Positions 1-8,872 of a stretch of 64,000 nucleotides of DNA are shown here, piece by piece. Position 1 is the stretch's first letter. Each line of letters starts with the position of its first letter. A program made the position numbers and the translations under genes. The stretch is taken from assembly GCF_001417735.1 (NCBI RefSeq), contig NZ_BBUZ01000022.1, positions 372,001 through 436,000 on the forward strand. The letters run 5' to 3'. The notes under the pieces are model-generated. The model was not told the DNA's origin and made no database searches. It was given only the letters and a program-made list of their open reading frames with translations. This DNA is from Streptomyces sp. NBRC 110028 (GTDB lineage: Bacteria; Actinomycetota; Actinomycetes; Streptomycetales; Streptomycetaceae).

Positions 1-916
1 CCTTGGACAGCTCCTCCGGGGTGGTGCAGGGCTGGTCCTGACGGGATGCGGTGGCGCCGTCGTTGACCAGTGCGCGCATCGCCAGCTCGGACAGCCCCCG
101 GTGGACTCCCGCGCGGACCTGGTCGGGCGCGATCAGGCCGACGCCCTTGGGAAGCCCGGAGAGGCCGTGGGCGTCCTTGTCGTAGGGCCAGCGCTGGGTG
201 AGCGCGGCGTAGAGCAGTGCGCCGATCGACTCGGTGTCGGTGCGCTGGGGGTGTTCGGAGCTGATGCCGCGCAGCGCGGCCATGACGGCGAGGCCGCGGA
301 TGCGGTACTGGCCCGATTCCGTGCGTAGGACGGAGCCGGGGTTCAGCCGCAGATGGGCCAGGCCCTCGCGGTGGGCGGCGGCCATGGCCTGGGAGACCTG
401 GCTGACCAGTTGATAGGCGTCATGCGGCTCGAGCGGCCCCGAGGCGAGCACGGCGGTGAGCTCGGTGGCGTCGGGAAGCCATTCGTGGACGACGTAGACG
501 AGGTCGTTCTCCTCGACGGCGTCGAGTACCTGGACGAAGCGGGGGTCACCCAGCAGCGCCGCCGAGCGGGCGGCGGCCAGCACCGGGCGGGCCCGCGGAT
601 GGTCGGCGGGCAGGACGTGTACGCCGACGGCCCGGCGCAGTTTCTCGTCCACCGCACGCCAACTGCTGAATCCGTCCAGTCGGGTGACGCATTCCTCCAA
701 ACGGTAGCGTCTGGCCAGCTTGTGGCCGCTGTGCAGCTCGGGGGGATTTACGTCGGCCGCGGCACCCTTGTCCCGGTTGCCCGCGGCCTCTGTATCCGTA
801 CCGGCCTTCTGTTGCGTCCCCGCCCCGTCGGCCGTGGCCTTTCCCGCCTCGGCGGTCAGCGACTCCTCGCCGTCGCTGTCGGCCACGTCGACGGCAGCCG
901 TGCTCCGTTCCGCCAC
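1..916 (-). CDS. Kinase-like (pseudokinase) protein, 3' truncated by window
   Basis: This gene runs off the left edge, so only about 305 N-terminal codons are seen. I chose the GTG at 916, which has GGGGAGG about 11 nt upstream. An acidic, Ala/Glu-rich N-terminus of about 60 residues is followed by a protein-kinase-like fold (LARRYRLEECV, then GFSSWRAVDEKLRRAVGVHVL). The catalytic positions look lost: the lysine of the VAIK region reads VGVHVL, the HRD loop reads HLRLNPGSVL, and the DFG position reads IRGLAV. It is therefore probably a pseudokinase that binds partners rather than phosphorylating them. It lies directly downstream of murJ on the same strand. In mycobacteria, MurJ (MviN) carries a fused pseudokinase domain, so this may be the detached equivalent. 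A C-terminal membrane segment is expected but lies outside the window. Confidence 0.8.
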   Translation of the reverse strand, partial: MAERSTAAVDVADSDGEESLTAEAGKATADGAGTQQKAGTDTEAAGNRDKGAAADVNPPELHSGHKLARRYRLEECVTRLDGFSSWRAVDEKLRRAVGVHVLPADHPRARPVLAAARSAALLGDPRFVQVLDAVEENDLVYVVHEWLPDATELTAVLASGPLEPHDAYQLVSQVSQAMAAAHREGLAHLRLNPGSVLRTESGQYRIRGLAVMAALRGISSEHPQRTDTESIGALLYAALTQRWPYDKDAHGLSGLPKGVGLIAPDQVRAGVHRGLSELAMRALVNDGATASRQDQPCTTPEELSK

Positions 917-1026
917 CGTCGTTCCTGCCTCCCCATCCGTTGCGCCTACTCCGAGCCAAGACAATTGTGCCCACAGTCCGCCGCTATGCACGACACACGA
1001 TGACGGACGATGGTTGTGCTCAACGA

Positions 1027-3360
1027 TCAGCGTCCGAGTCGTCCGCGCACCATACCGACCATGGCCGTCAGCTCTTCAATGCGCATCCGTTTCGCAGCAA
1101 TGTAGAAGACCGCGATAAGAACGAGACCTCCGCCCGCCAATGAGGCTACGGACCCGGACATGCCGGAACCCAGCGCCTGAGTGATGGCATAAGCCGCAGC
1201 GCCGCTCAGCACAGCGGCGGGGACGCTGGCGCCCACCAGACGGGTGTAGGTGCGCACGACACGGCGGCCGTCGAGGTCGCCGCCCAGCCGGTTGCGCAGT
1301 CGCTTCCAGGCCACGCCCACGCCGGCGGCGTACGCCAGGCCGTAGGAGGCGGCCATACCGGCCACGATCCACTGGGGCGGAAGAACGAAGTAGCAAAGGG
1401 CGGAGGCGGCCGCGTTGACGGCGGCGACGATGACCGTGTTGTAGAAGGGGGTTCGGGTGTCCTCGTAGGCGTAGAAGCCGCGCAGGACGACGTACTGCAC
1501 CGAGAACGGGATGAGTCCGACGCCGAACGCCATCAGGATGTAGCCCATGTTCTGGGCCGTCGCGGTGCCCGAGGTGCCGAAGAGCAGGGTGCACAGGGGA
1601 ATGCCGAGCGCCACGAAGCCGAAGGCGAGCGGGACGATGGCGACGGCGGAGGTGCGCAGGCCCTGGGAGATGTCGTCGCGGACCGCCCCGGGGTCGCCGT
1701 CGTGGGCCGACCGGGAAAGCCGGGGCAGCAGCGCGGCCATCACCGAGACGGTGATGATGGCCTGCGGCATGTTCCAGATCAGCTGGGCGCTGGTGTAGCC
1801 GACGTAGCTGGCCCCGGGAGCGTCCATGTTCTCGGCGTCGGAACCGGCCGCGGTGGCGAGCTGGGTCACCACGATGTTGCCGGCCTGGTTGGCGAGCACG
1901 AACAGCACGGTCCACTTGGCGAGCTTGGCGGCCTTGCCGAGGCCGTGGCCCCGCCAGTCGAAGCGGGGGCGGAAGCGGAAGCCGGAGGCCAGGAGGTAGG
2001 GGAACATCGCCAGGGCCTGGACGGTGAGGCCGAGCAGGGTGCCGATGCCGAGCAGCCGGATGCCCTCGTCCGTGATGGTGGTGACGCCCATCTTGGAGGT
2101 GCTGGAGGTTCCGAACACCCAGATGAAGAGGCCGAAGGTGGCGATGACGACGATGTTGTTGAGGACCGGGGTCCACATCATCGCGCCGAACCTGCCGCGG
2201 GCGTTGAGGATCTGGCCGACCACGACGTGCACACCCATGAAGAAGATGGTGGGCAGGCAGTAGCGGGCGAAGGCGACCGCGACCTCGTTGGAGGGCGGGT
2301 CGTTCGCGATGGACGGCGAGAGCATCCGGATCAGGAGCGGCGCCGCGAGCATGGACAGGGCGACCAGGCTGCCGAGGGCGACCATCGCGAGGGTGAGCAG
2401 ACGGTTGGCGTAGGCGACGCCGCCGTCCTTGTCCTCCTTCATCGCGCGCACGAGCTGCGGGACGAAGACGGAGTTCAGGCCGCCGCCGACGGTGAGGAAG
2501 TAGATCATCGCGGGCAGCTGGTAGGCGACCGCGTAGGTCTGGCCCACGGAGGCGGCGCCGAGGGCCGCGACGATCGCCATCTGGCGGACGAAGCCGGTCA
2601 GCCGCGAGACCAGGGTGCCGGCGGCCATGAGGGCGCTGGACTGAAGGAGGCTGGCCGCACGGCCGCCGGAGCGCTTCGGGGCGGCCTCGGCCTGCTCGTC
2701 GGTCTCGGGGGGGCTCACCACCGGAGCGGTCACCGTGGGAGCGGCGGCCGACGGGGGCGCGGACTCGTGCCGCGCGGGGCCGGGCATCGGTGGCTGGCCC
2801 GGTGGGGGCACGGGCGGATAGCCCTGGGCGGCGCCCTGCGGTTGCCCCTGGGCGCGCCGCGGGTCGTAGGGCTGCTGCTGGTCGCGGTAGAGGTGCGCGA
2901 AGGCGTCCTGCTGCGGCTGCTCCCCCGCCCCGTAGCCGCCCTGGTCACCGTAGCCCGTGGCGGTGGGCTCGGCCGCGTAACTCTGCCGCGCCGGCTCCTG
3001 GGAGCCGGGTGCCACCGGCCAGGCCTGCGGATCGGCGCCCTGCGGTGCGGCGGACTGCTGCTGGTAGCCGTCCTGCTGGGGGGCGGACCGGTCGTACAGC
3101 GGATCCGTCAGCGGGTCATGGCCGTACGCGTCCTGGGCCGGATAGGGGTGCGGCGTGAAGCTGCCGGTGGCGTACGGGTCGTCCGCGTACGGATCCTGCA
3201 CGTAGTACTGCCCGTAATCCTGGCGCGGATCGCCCGCGGGTGCCTGGTGGCCGTCGCCCAGGTACGGATCGTTCTGGTGCGGCTCCTGCCCGTACGGTTC
3301 CTGGGGCGCGTGGGGGGAAGGCGGTGGCATCCGCCTCTCACCGTCATACGGCGCGTTCAT
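1027..3360 (-). CDS. murJ: Lipid II flippase MurJ (MviN family) with long N-terminal extension
   Basis: The 777-residue protein has a typical MurJ core from about residue 235 (LLQSSALMAAGTLVSRLTGF) to the end, with many hydrophobic segments; about 14 membrane helices are expected for the family. MurJ moves lipid-linked peptidoglycan precursor across the cytoplasmic membrane. The first roughly 230 residues are a low-complexity cytoplasmic region rich in Pro, Gln, Tyr, Gly and Asp, with repeated PYG, DPY and QDPYADDPYA-like motifs, so the protein is far longer than the usual 510 to 550 residues. The ATG start fits the short 48-nt gap behind the DUF6049 gene. Both genes point the same way, which suggests an operon DUF6049-murJ-pseudokinase. 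Confidence 0.93.
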   Translation of the reverse strand: MNAPYDGERRMPPPSPHAPQEPYGQEPHQNDPYLGDGHQAPAGDPRQDYGQYYVQDPYADDPYATGSFTPHPYPAQDAYGHDPLTDPLYDRSAPQQDGYQQQSAAPQGADPQAWPVAPGSQEPARQSYAAEPTATGYGDQGGYGAGEQPQQDAFAHLYRDQQQPYDPRRAQGQPQGAAQGYPPVPPPGQPPMPGPARHESAPPSAAAPTVTAPVVSPPETDEQAEAAPKRSGGRAASLLQSSALMAAGTLVSRLTGFVRQMAIVAALGAASVGQTYAVAYQLPAMIYFLTVGGGLNSVFVPQLVRAMKEDKDGGVAYANRLLTLAMVALGSLVALSMLAAPLLIRMLSPSIANDPPSNEVAVAFARYCLPTIFFMGVHVVVGQILNARGRFGAMMWTPVLNNIVVIATFGLFIWVFGTSSTSKMGVTTITDEGIRLLGIGTLLGLTVQALAMFPYLLASGFRFRPRFDWRGHGLGKAAKLAKWTVLFVLANQAGNIVVTQLATAAGSDAENMDAPGASYVGYTSAQLIWNMPQAIITVSVMAALLPRLSRSAHDGDPGAVRDDISQGLRTSAVAIVPLAFGFVALGIPLCTLLFGTSGTATAQNMGYILMAFGVGLIPFSVQYVVLRGFYAYEDTRTPFYNTVIVAAVNAAASALCYFVLPPQWIVAGMAASYGLAYAAGVGVAWKRLRNRLGGDLDGRRVVRTYTRLVGASVPAAVLSGAAAYAITQALGSGMSGSVASLAGGGLVLIAVFYIAAKRMRIEELTAMVGMVRGRLGR

Positions 3361-3408
3361 CGCTACCCCACCTCATCGTCCGCTGCGGCCGACCGGCCCC
3401 GGAATTGC

Positions 3409-5736
3409 TCAATGGTCCACTTTCTCACCCGCGCCGGATGCCCCGGCGCTTTGCGAACCGGTGTCCGGCGCCGGGTCACTCGGCTGCTCGGGCACGAGGG
3501 CGGAGGCGGGGTCGTCTCCGTCGGTCTCCGCGTCCTTCACCTCGTTCTCCTGCGCGTCCTCGTCGCCGCCGTCCGCGGTGGCGGTCCGCTTGCGCTGGAG
3601 GTAGATGCGGATTCCGGCGAGTACCAGCAGCAGTACACCGCCCGCGATGACGAGGATGACGGTCGATGTGATTTCGGTGACATTCACCTCGAACGCCATC
3701 TCGCCGCTGTACGGCTGCCCGTCCGGCGTGACCAACCGGGCCGACACCCATACCGGGCCGTTCGCGTTGGCCGTCGTCCCGAACTTCACGGACTGGCTGT
3801 GCCCGCCCTCGACGTTGACGACCTGGGGCTCGCTGACCGCCAGGCGGTTGCCCTGCTGGGAGCGGAGGATCAGCCGCAGCTGAACGCCCTGCACCAGGTT
3901 GTTCTGCACGGTCACCGGGATGGTCGCGCTGCGCCCGGACAGGGTCATGTCCGTCTTCGGGATCAGGCGCACCTTCTTGGTCAGCCCCTCCAGATACCCC
4001 TGCACGCCCTCGCGGAAGTGGGTGGCGCCCCGGGCATCGCCCCGCCATGAGGTGGACATCTCCCGCCGGATCGCGTTTCCGAAGGGAGAGACCACGTGGT
4101 ACTTGGCGGTGAGGATGGTCACGAACCGGTCGAGCGTGCCCTGGGTCTTCCGGACGTCCTCGAACGCCTGGGTCGGCAGCTCCTGGCGGCGGAGCGAGGC
4201 GGGGTACGCGCGGGTGCTGGGCACGCGCTGGGTGGCGTTCGGGTCGGGCTTGGCCTTCACGGCCTGCCCCAGGTTCATCGGCTGGGTCCACTGCCCGGAC
4301 AGGCCGTCCAGGGCCGCCGCCATGGCCTGCGCCTGGCTGGTGGTGGGGATGCGCTGCGGAGCCACGACGATGCTGCGCTGCCGGTCCGGCGACTGCAGGT
4401 TGATCATCTGGCTCTGGGCGAGGAACCGCTGGATGGCGAGCGTGGAGTTGTCCGCCTTGGACATGTCGCCGGTGAAGGCCGTGGAGAGCCGGGCGTCGGC
4501 GACCACCGCCGTGTTGCCGCCGCCGATCTGCCGGGCCGCGGTGGGGGTGTACGAGAGGCTGCCGGTCTCCCGGAGGCTGTCGCTCCGGGCGATGACGTTG
4601 TGGGCGCCCGCGGAGGTGGCGACATCGACGATCGAGGAGTCGACCGCGCCGTCGGCGGGCCAGGCGAAGTCGGTGCGCGGCTTCACTCCGAGGACCGTCT
4701 CCACGGTCGTCGAAGCCAACTCGGTGGCGTCCCGGAGGTGGCTGAGGGCGCCGGGGACGTTCTTGCCGTGGTGGGCGAGCGACGCGAGGTCGGGGTCGGA
4801 GAACGGCAGGGCGACCACCTGATGGCCCTGCACGGCCTTCTGCAGGTCGTTGAGCCACCGCTTGGCGACGGCCTGGCCGCTACCCGCGGTGGTGCCGTCC
4901 CCGTGCCGGTTCTGGACCTCGTACTCCCGCGTCATCGCGTCGACCGTGGCGAGCAGATCGGGGTCGATCACCCAGGTGATGGGGAGGTTCTTTCCCAGGC
5001 TGACCATCTGCTGGAGCCGGCCGCCGGGGGCCAGCTCCGCCTTGAGACGGTCGTCCCGGAAGATCGGTGTCCGGTCCTCGTCCGCGTCGGTGCGCGAGGT
5101 CATATGGGGCGTGGAGATCAGCGGCCACAGATAGGTGAGCTGGGACTTCTTCGCCGGCGCACTCGACTGCCAGGGCAGGAAGGTGCGCTTGATGCCCAGC
5201 ACCTGCTGCCAGGGGCGGCTCCGGGTCTGACCACTGAGGGAGACGCCGAGCTGATAGACGCCGTTCTCCCCGAGGTGCAGCTCGTTCACCGGTATGGAGA
5301 GCGTGAAGTCCCGGCTGACCCCCGCGCCCAGCTTGCCGATCTTCTCGGCGTACTTGCCGCCGATCTCGGTGCCGTCGGCGCCCTGCTGGTAGCCGGTCCG
5401 CCGGGAGACGCTGTCGATCGCGTTGCGGCCCTCCATGGTGGGGCCGACCCGGAGGCCGACATGGGCGCCGGAGACCGTCGAACCGCTGTCGTTGGTGACG
5501 GTGCCGCTGACGGTGAGCGTGTCGCTCTTGGCAGGTGCGGTGGGCGTCAACGAGGTGATGTCGACGTCCACGGAGCGCGAGCCGGTGGGTTTGCCCGCCG
5601 CATGGGCGGCGGGAGCCCCCGGGGCCTGCAGCACGCCCGCGAGTACCGGAGCCGCTGCGAGCAGCGCCCCGGTCCGCCGTAGCCATCGACGGGCGCGAGA
5701 GGACGTCGTCTCCCGGAGGTCTGCCGCATCGGCCAC
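3409..5736 (-). CDS. Secreted, membrane-anchored DUF6049-type protein
   Basis: The 775-residue protein starts with an Arg-rich signal peptide (RARRWLRRTG, a hydrophobic run, probable cleavage after AHA near residue 47). It ends with one membrane helix near residues 690 to 713 (TVILVIAGGVLLLVLAGI), followed by basic residues and an acidic tail. The large extracellular part contains immunoglobulin-like stretches near both ends (TLTVSGTVTNDSGSTVSG; ATIPVTVQNNLVQGVQL). Its function is unknown. The same neighbour sits beside murJ in mycobacteria and streptomycetes, which suggests a role in envelope assembly. It is probably co-transcribed with murJ. The gene diverges from the CCA transferase, with a 180-nt shared upstream region. 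Confidence 0.85.
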   Translation of the reverse strand: MADAADLRETTSSRARRWLRRTGALLAAAPVLAGVLQAPGAPAAHAAGKPTGSRSVDVDITSLTPTAPAKSDTLTVSGTVTNDSGSTVSGAHVGLRVGPTMEGRNAIDSVSRRTGYQQGADGTEIGGKYAEKIGKLGAGVSRDFTLSIPVNELHLGENGVYQLGVSLSGQTRSRPWQQVLGIKRTFLPWQSSAPAKKSQLTYLWPLISTPHMTSRTDADEDRTPIFRDDRLKAELAPGGRLQQMVSLGKNLPITWVIDPDLLATVDAMTREYEVQNRHGDGTTAGSGQAVAKRWLNDLQKAVQGHQVVALPFSDPDLASLAHHGKNVPGALSHLRDATELASTTVETVLGVKPRTDFAWPADGAVDSSIVDVATSAGAHNVIARSDSLRETGSLSYTPTAARQIGGGNTAVVADARLSTAFTGDMSKADNSTLAIQRFLAQSQMINLQSPDRQRSIVVAPQRIPTTSQAQAMAAALDGLSGQWTQPMNLGQAVKAKPDPNATQRVPSTRAYPASLRRQELPTQAFEDVRKTQGTLDRFVTILTAKYHVVSPFGNAIRREMSTSWRGDARGATHFREGVQGYLEGLTKKVRLIPKTDMTLSGRSATIPVTVQNNLVQGVQLRLILRSQQGNRLAVSEPQVVNVEGGHSQSVKFGTTANANGPVWVSARLVTPDGQPYSGEMAFEVNVTEITSTVILVIAGGVLLLVLAGIRIYLQRKRTATADGGDEDAQENEVKDAETDGDDPASALVPEQPSDPAPDTGSQSAGASGAGEKVDH

Positions 5737-5902
5737 GCGCTCGCCCGTCCCTTGTCGTCAGTGATCGTCAGTGGTCGTCGCAATGTGCGTCCACGGAATG
5801 GTAACGATGCCCGCTGTGACGAAGTGCTGTGGACGGCTCCACAAGATCGTCACCGTGATGGAACCGACGATCAACGTGGAGGCCCCGGGGCGCGCGGCCA
5901 CG

Positions 5903-5908
5903 TACCCT
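5903..5908 (+). promoter_or_regulatory. Putative -10 element (TACCCT) for leaderless cca transcript
   Basis: TACCCT ends 8 nt before the GTG at 5917, and no Shine-Dalgarno sequence lies between them. This spacing places the transcription start at or next to the start codon. No clear -35 element was recognised. Confidence 0.4.
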
Positions 5909-5916
5909 GTTCTGTT

Positions 5917-7407
5917 GTGCCGAACGCCAACAATGACAGCCGATCCCCGCAGTCCACCAATGAGCTCAACCAGGTGCAGCGCCGCGCCGTGGCCGAACTC
6001 CTGCGGGTCTCTCCCGTCGCCGACGATCTTGCCCGACGCTTTTCGACGGCCGGGTTCAGCCTGGCGCTGGTCGGCGGCTCGGTACGGGACGCGCTGCTCG
6101 GCCGGCTCGGTAACGATCTGGACTTCACGACGGATGCCCGCCCCGACGAGGTGCTGAAGATCGTCCGGCCCTGGGCGGACGCCGTGTGGGAGGTGGGCAT
6201 CGCCTTCGGCACGGTCGGCTGCCAGAAGGAAGGGCCGGGCGACAACGGGTCGCATCAGAACTTCCAGATCGAAATCACGACATATCGCTCGGAAGCCTAT
6301 GACCGGACATCCCGGAAGCCCGAGGTGTCCTACGGCGAATCCATCGAAGAAGATCTGGTCCGCCGGGACTTCACCGTCAACGCGATGGCGGTGGCACTCC
6401 CGCAGAAGGAGTTCATCGACCCGCACAACGGGCTCGAAGATCTCGCCGCGCGGGTGCTGCGGACCCCGGGAACCCCGCAGGAGTCCTTCTCCGACGATCC
6501 ACTGCGGATGATGCGCGCGGCGCGGTTCGCCTCCCAGCTGGACTTCGAGGTGGCGCCCGAGGTGGTCGCCGCGATGAAGGCGATGGCCGGACGGATCGAC
6601 ATCGTCTCGGCGGAGCGGGTCCGTGACGAGCTGAACAAACTGGTCCTGGGCGCCCACCCCCGGAAGGGGCTGCGGCTGCTGGTCGAGAGCGGGCTCGCCG
6701 ACTGCGTACTGCCGGAGATCCCCGCGCTGCGGCTGGAGCGCGATGAGCATCACCGGCACAAGGACGTGTACGAGCACTCGCTGACCGTGCTGGATCAGGC
6801 CATCGACCTGGAGGAGAACGGGCCCGATCTGGTGCTGCGGCTGGCCGCGCTGCTGCACGACATCGGGAAGCCGAAGACGCGCCGCTTCGAGAAGGACGGC
6901 CGGGTCTCCTTCCACCACCACGAGGTGGTCGGCGCCAAGATGACCAAGTCTCGGATGACGAAGCTCAAGTACTCCAATGAGCTGGTCAAGGAGGTCTCCC
7001 GGCTGGTCGAGCTGCATCTGCGCTTCCACGGCTACGGCACCGGCGAATGGACCGATTCAGCCGTGCGGCGCTATGTGCGCGACGCGGGGCCGCTGCTGGA
7101 CCGGCTACACAAGCTCACCCGCTCGGACTGCACGACGCGCAACAAGCGGAAGGCCATGGCGCTTTCGCGGGCGTACGACGGTCTGGAGGAGCGGATCGCC
7201 CGGCTGCAGGAGCAGGAACAGCTGGATGCGATCCGCCCGGACCTCGACGGCAACGAGATCATGAAGGTGCTCGGTGTCGCTCCGGGGCCCGAGGTCGGCA
7301 AGGCGTACAAGCATCTGCTGGAGCTGAGGCTGGAGCACGGTCCCATGGACCGGGACGCCGCCGTCGAGGCGCTCAAGGAGTGGTGGGCGGCCCAGTCCCA
7401 GGGCTGA
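5917..7407 (+). CDS. cca: CCA-adding tRNA nucleotidyltransferase
   Basis: This 496-residue enzyme belongs to the poly(A) polymerase/CCA-adding family, which completes or repairs the 3' CCA end of tRNA. The nucleotidyltransferase head is near residue 51 (LVGGSVRDALLGR, LDFTTDARPDE). An RNA-binding region and an HD domain follow near residue 310 (EHSLTVLDQ, ALLHDIGKPKTR). The reading frame stays open upstream to 5752, but that stretch is Arg/Asp-rich and unlike the family. I chose the GTG at 5917 (VPNANND), which looks leaderless. The gene ends 18 nt before the convergent MFS gene, with a parS site at the junction. Confidence 0.93.
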   Translation: MPNANNDSRSPQSTNELNQVQRRAVAELLRVSPVADDLARRFSTAGFSLALVGGSVRDALLGRLGNDLDFTTDARPDEVLKIVRPWADAVWEVGIAFGTVGCQKEGPGDNGSHQNFQIEITTYRSEAYDRTSRKPEVSYGESIEEDLVRRDFTVNAMAVALPQKEFIDPHNGLEDLAARVLRTPGTPQESFSDDPLRMMRAARFASQLDFEVAPEVVAAMKAMAGRIDIVSAERVRDELNKLVLGAHPRKGLRLLVESGLADCVLPEIPALRLERDEHHRHKDVYEHSLTVLDQAIDLEENGPDLVLRLAALLHDIGKPKTRRFEKDGRVSFHHHEVVGAKMTKSRMTKLKYSNELVKEVSRLVELHLRFHGYGTGEWTDSAVRRYVRDAGPLLDRLHKLTRSDCTTRNKRKAMALSRAYDGLEERIARLQEQEQLDAIRPDLDGNEIMKVLGVAPGPEVGKAYKHLLELRLEHGPMDRDAAVEALKEWWAAQSQG

Positions 7408-7425
7408 GGCCGCGCCCGCGACGCA

Positions 7426-8763
7426 TCACGTTTCACGTGAAACATTGACCCCTGTGGGTTTCCCGGGGCGGTGTTTCACGTGAAACATCAGCAGGGCGGC
7501 GGTCGCCGCGTAGAGCAGTGCCACCCCGCTCACCAGAATGGCCGATGCCCCGTCCGGCGGCAGTATCAGGGCGGCCATCCCCGCGGCTCCCACGAAGGCG
7601 ACGTTGAAGAGCACGTCATAGAGGGAGAAGATCCGCCCGCGGAAGTCGTCCTCGATCGCGGACTGGACGACCGTGTCGGTGGCGATCTTCGCGCCCTGGG
7701 TGATCACGCCGAGTACGAAGGCGGCAATCAGCATCGGGGCGGGCTCGAAGGGGAGTCCCAGACCCGGTTCCAGAACGGCGGCGATCGCCGCGCACACCAT
7801 CACCCAGTGGAGCTGACCGTCCGGTCGGGAGGCGTCGAGCGAGGAAAGCCGGCCCACCGCCCATGGAGTGATCAGCGCCGCGGCGAAGAAGCCCGCGCCC
7901 GAGACGCCGACCGCGATGCCGAGGAGCGCCAGCCCGCCCGACTCGGTGTCGGCCCACGCGTACCGGCAGAGCATCAGCACCGTGACGGTGAGGGCGCCGT
8001 AGCAGAAGCGCATCAGCGTCATCGCGGTCAGGGCCAGGGTGGGATCCCTGCGGTGCAGCAGATGGCGTACCCCGGCCACCAGTCCGCGGACGGTGCTCGC
8101 CAGTGCCGCTCCCAGGTGCGGTTGCAGGGCTGCCGGATCGGGCCCCAGGAGGCCGGAGGGCATGCGGAGCGCCGAGAGCCCGGCGAGGAGGTAGAGCACG
8201 GCCCCCAGCAGCACGACCAACGCGTCCGAAGAGGAGCCGCCCGGGCCGGAGAGCCGGACCACGAACGCCACACCCCCGCCCGCGGTCGCGGCGAGGGTAC
8301 CCGCGGTCGGTGAGAGGGAGTTGGCCATGATCAGACGCTCCTGGCTGTCCACCACCCGCGGCAGCGAGGCCGACAGGCCGGCCAGGACGAAGCGGTTGAC
8401 CGCCGTCACCGACAGGGCGGAGAGGTAGAAGAGCCACTCCGGCACCTGGGCCAGGACCAGTACGGCGGTTCCGGCGGCCAGCCCGGAGCGCAGCAGATTG
8501 CCGTGGAGCAGGACCTGGCGGCGGCGCCAGCGGTCCAGCAGCACACCGGCGAAGGGGCCGAGGAGGGAGTAGGGGAGTAGCAGGACGGCCATGGCGGAGG
8601 CGATGGCCGCGGCGGACGTCTCCTTCTCCGGGGAGAAGACCACGTAGGTGGCCAGCGCGACCTGGTAGACACCGTCGGCCGACTGGGACATCAGCCGGAC
8701 GGCCAGAAGATGGCGGAAGTCGCGCAGTTGCAGCAGCACGCGGAGATCACGCACAACGGGCAT
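7426..8763 (-). CDS. MFS transporter
   Basis: This is a 445-residue integral membrane protein of the major facilitator superfamily, of the MFS_1 exporter type (similar in layout to MFS_3/macrolide-type efflux proteins). It has about 12 hydrophobic segments and the loop LDRWRRRQVLL after the second pair of helices. The substrate is unknown. I chose the ATG at 8763 (MPVVRDLRVLL) because GAAGGTGG lies 5 to 8 nt upstream; the longer start at 8781 lacks this. The last codons run through two parS palindromes, giving the odd C-termini FHVKH and NVSRET. The tail is therefore set by chromosome-segregation DNA rather than by transporter function. Confidence 0.85.
   Translation of the reverse strand: MPVVRDLRVLLQLRDFRHLLAVRLMSQSADGVYQVALATYVVFSPEKETSAAAIASAMAVLLLPYSLLGPFAGVLLDRWRRRQVLLHGNLLRSGLAAGTAVLVLAQVPEWLFYLSALSVTAVNRFVLAGLSASLPRVVDSQERLIMANSLSPTAGTLAATAGGGVAFVVRLSGPGGSSSDALVVLLGAVLYLLAGLSALRMPSGLLGPDPAALQPHLGAALASTVRGLVAGVRHLLHRRDPTLALTAMTLMRFCYGALTVTVLMLCRYAWADTESGGLALLGIAVGVSGAGFFAAALITPWAVGRLSSLDASRPDGQLHWVMVCAAIAAVLEPGLGLPFEPAPMLIAAFVLGVITQGAKIATDTVVQSAIEDDFRGRIFSLYDVLFNVAFVGAAGMAALILPPDGASAILVSGVALLYAATAALLMFHVKHRPGKPTGVNVSRET
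7430..7443. promoter_or_regulatory. parS: parS site (ParB binding)
   Basis: The exact 14-bp palindrome GTTTCACGTGAAAC lies inside the last codons of the MFS gene, where it is read as VSRET. ParB binds such sites to organise and segregate the origin region of the Streptomyces chromosome. Confidence 0.93.
7473..7486. promoter_or_regulatory. parS: parS site (ParB binding)
   Basis: A second exact GTTTCACGTGAAAC lies 43 bp from the first. It is also inside the MFS coding sequence but in a different reading frame (FHVKH). Confidence 0.93.
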
Positions 8764-8783
8764 GACGCCACCTTCACACACCG

Positions 8784-8817
8784 CACGGGCCTCCGGGGGG
8801 ATTCCCGAAGGCCCGTG
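8784..8817 (-). terminator. Terminator hairpin after ino1
   Basis: CACGGGCCT pairs with AGGCCCGTG, with further C/G pairing inside (CGGG against CCCG). It lies downstream of the minus-strand inositol phosphate synthase gene and just before the MFS gene start. There is no clear U tract, as is usual in Streptomyces. Confidence 0.6.
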
Positions 8818-8872
8818 ATCAAGCGGCGGAGATCAGCGCCTCATGGCGCACGTGGTGGCTCAGTGGCGTGGC

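Noticed and set aside
1702..4050. Open plus-strand frame of 782 codons opposite murJ and the DUF6049 gene
   Set aside because: Its protein is Gly/Arg/Val-rich with no domain and lies antisense to two well-recognised genes. High GC content keeps such opposite frames open.
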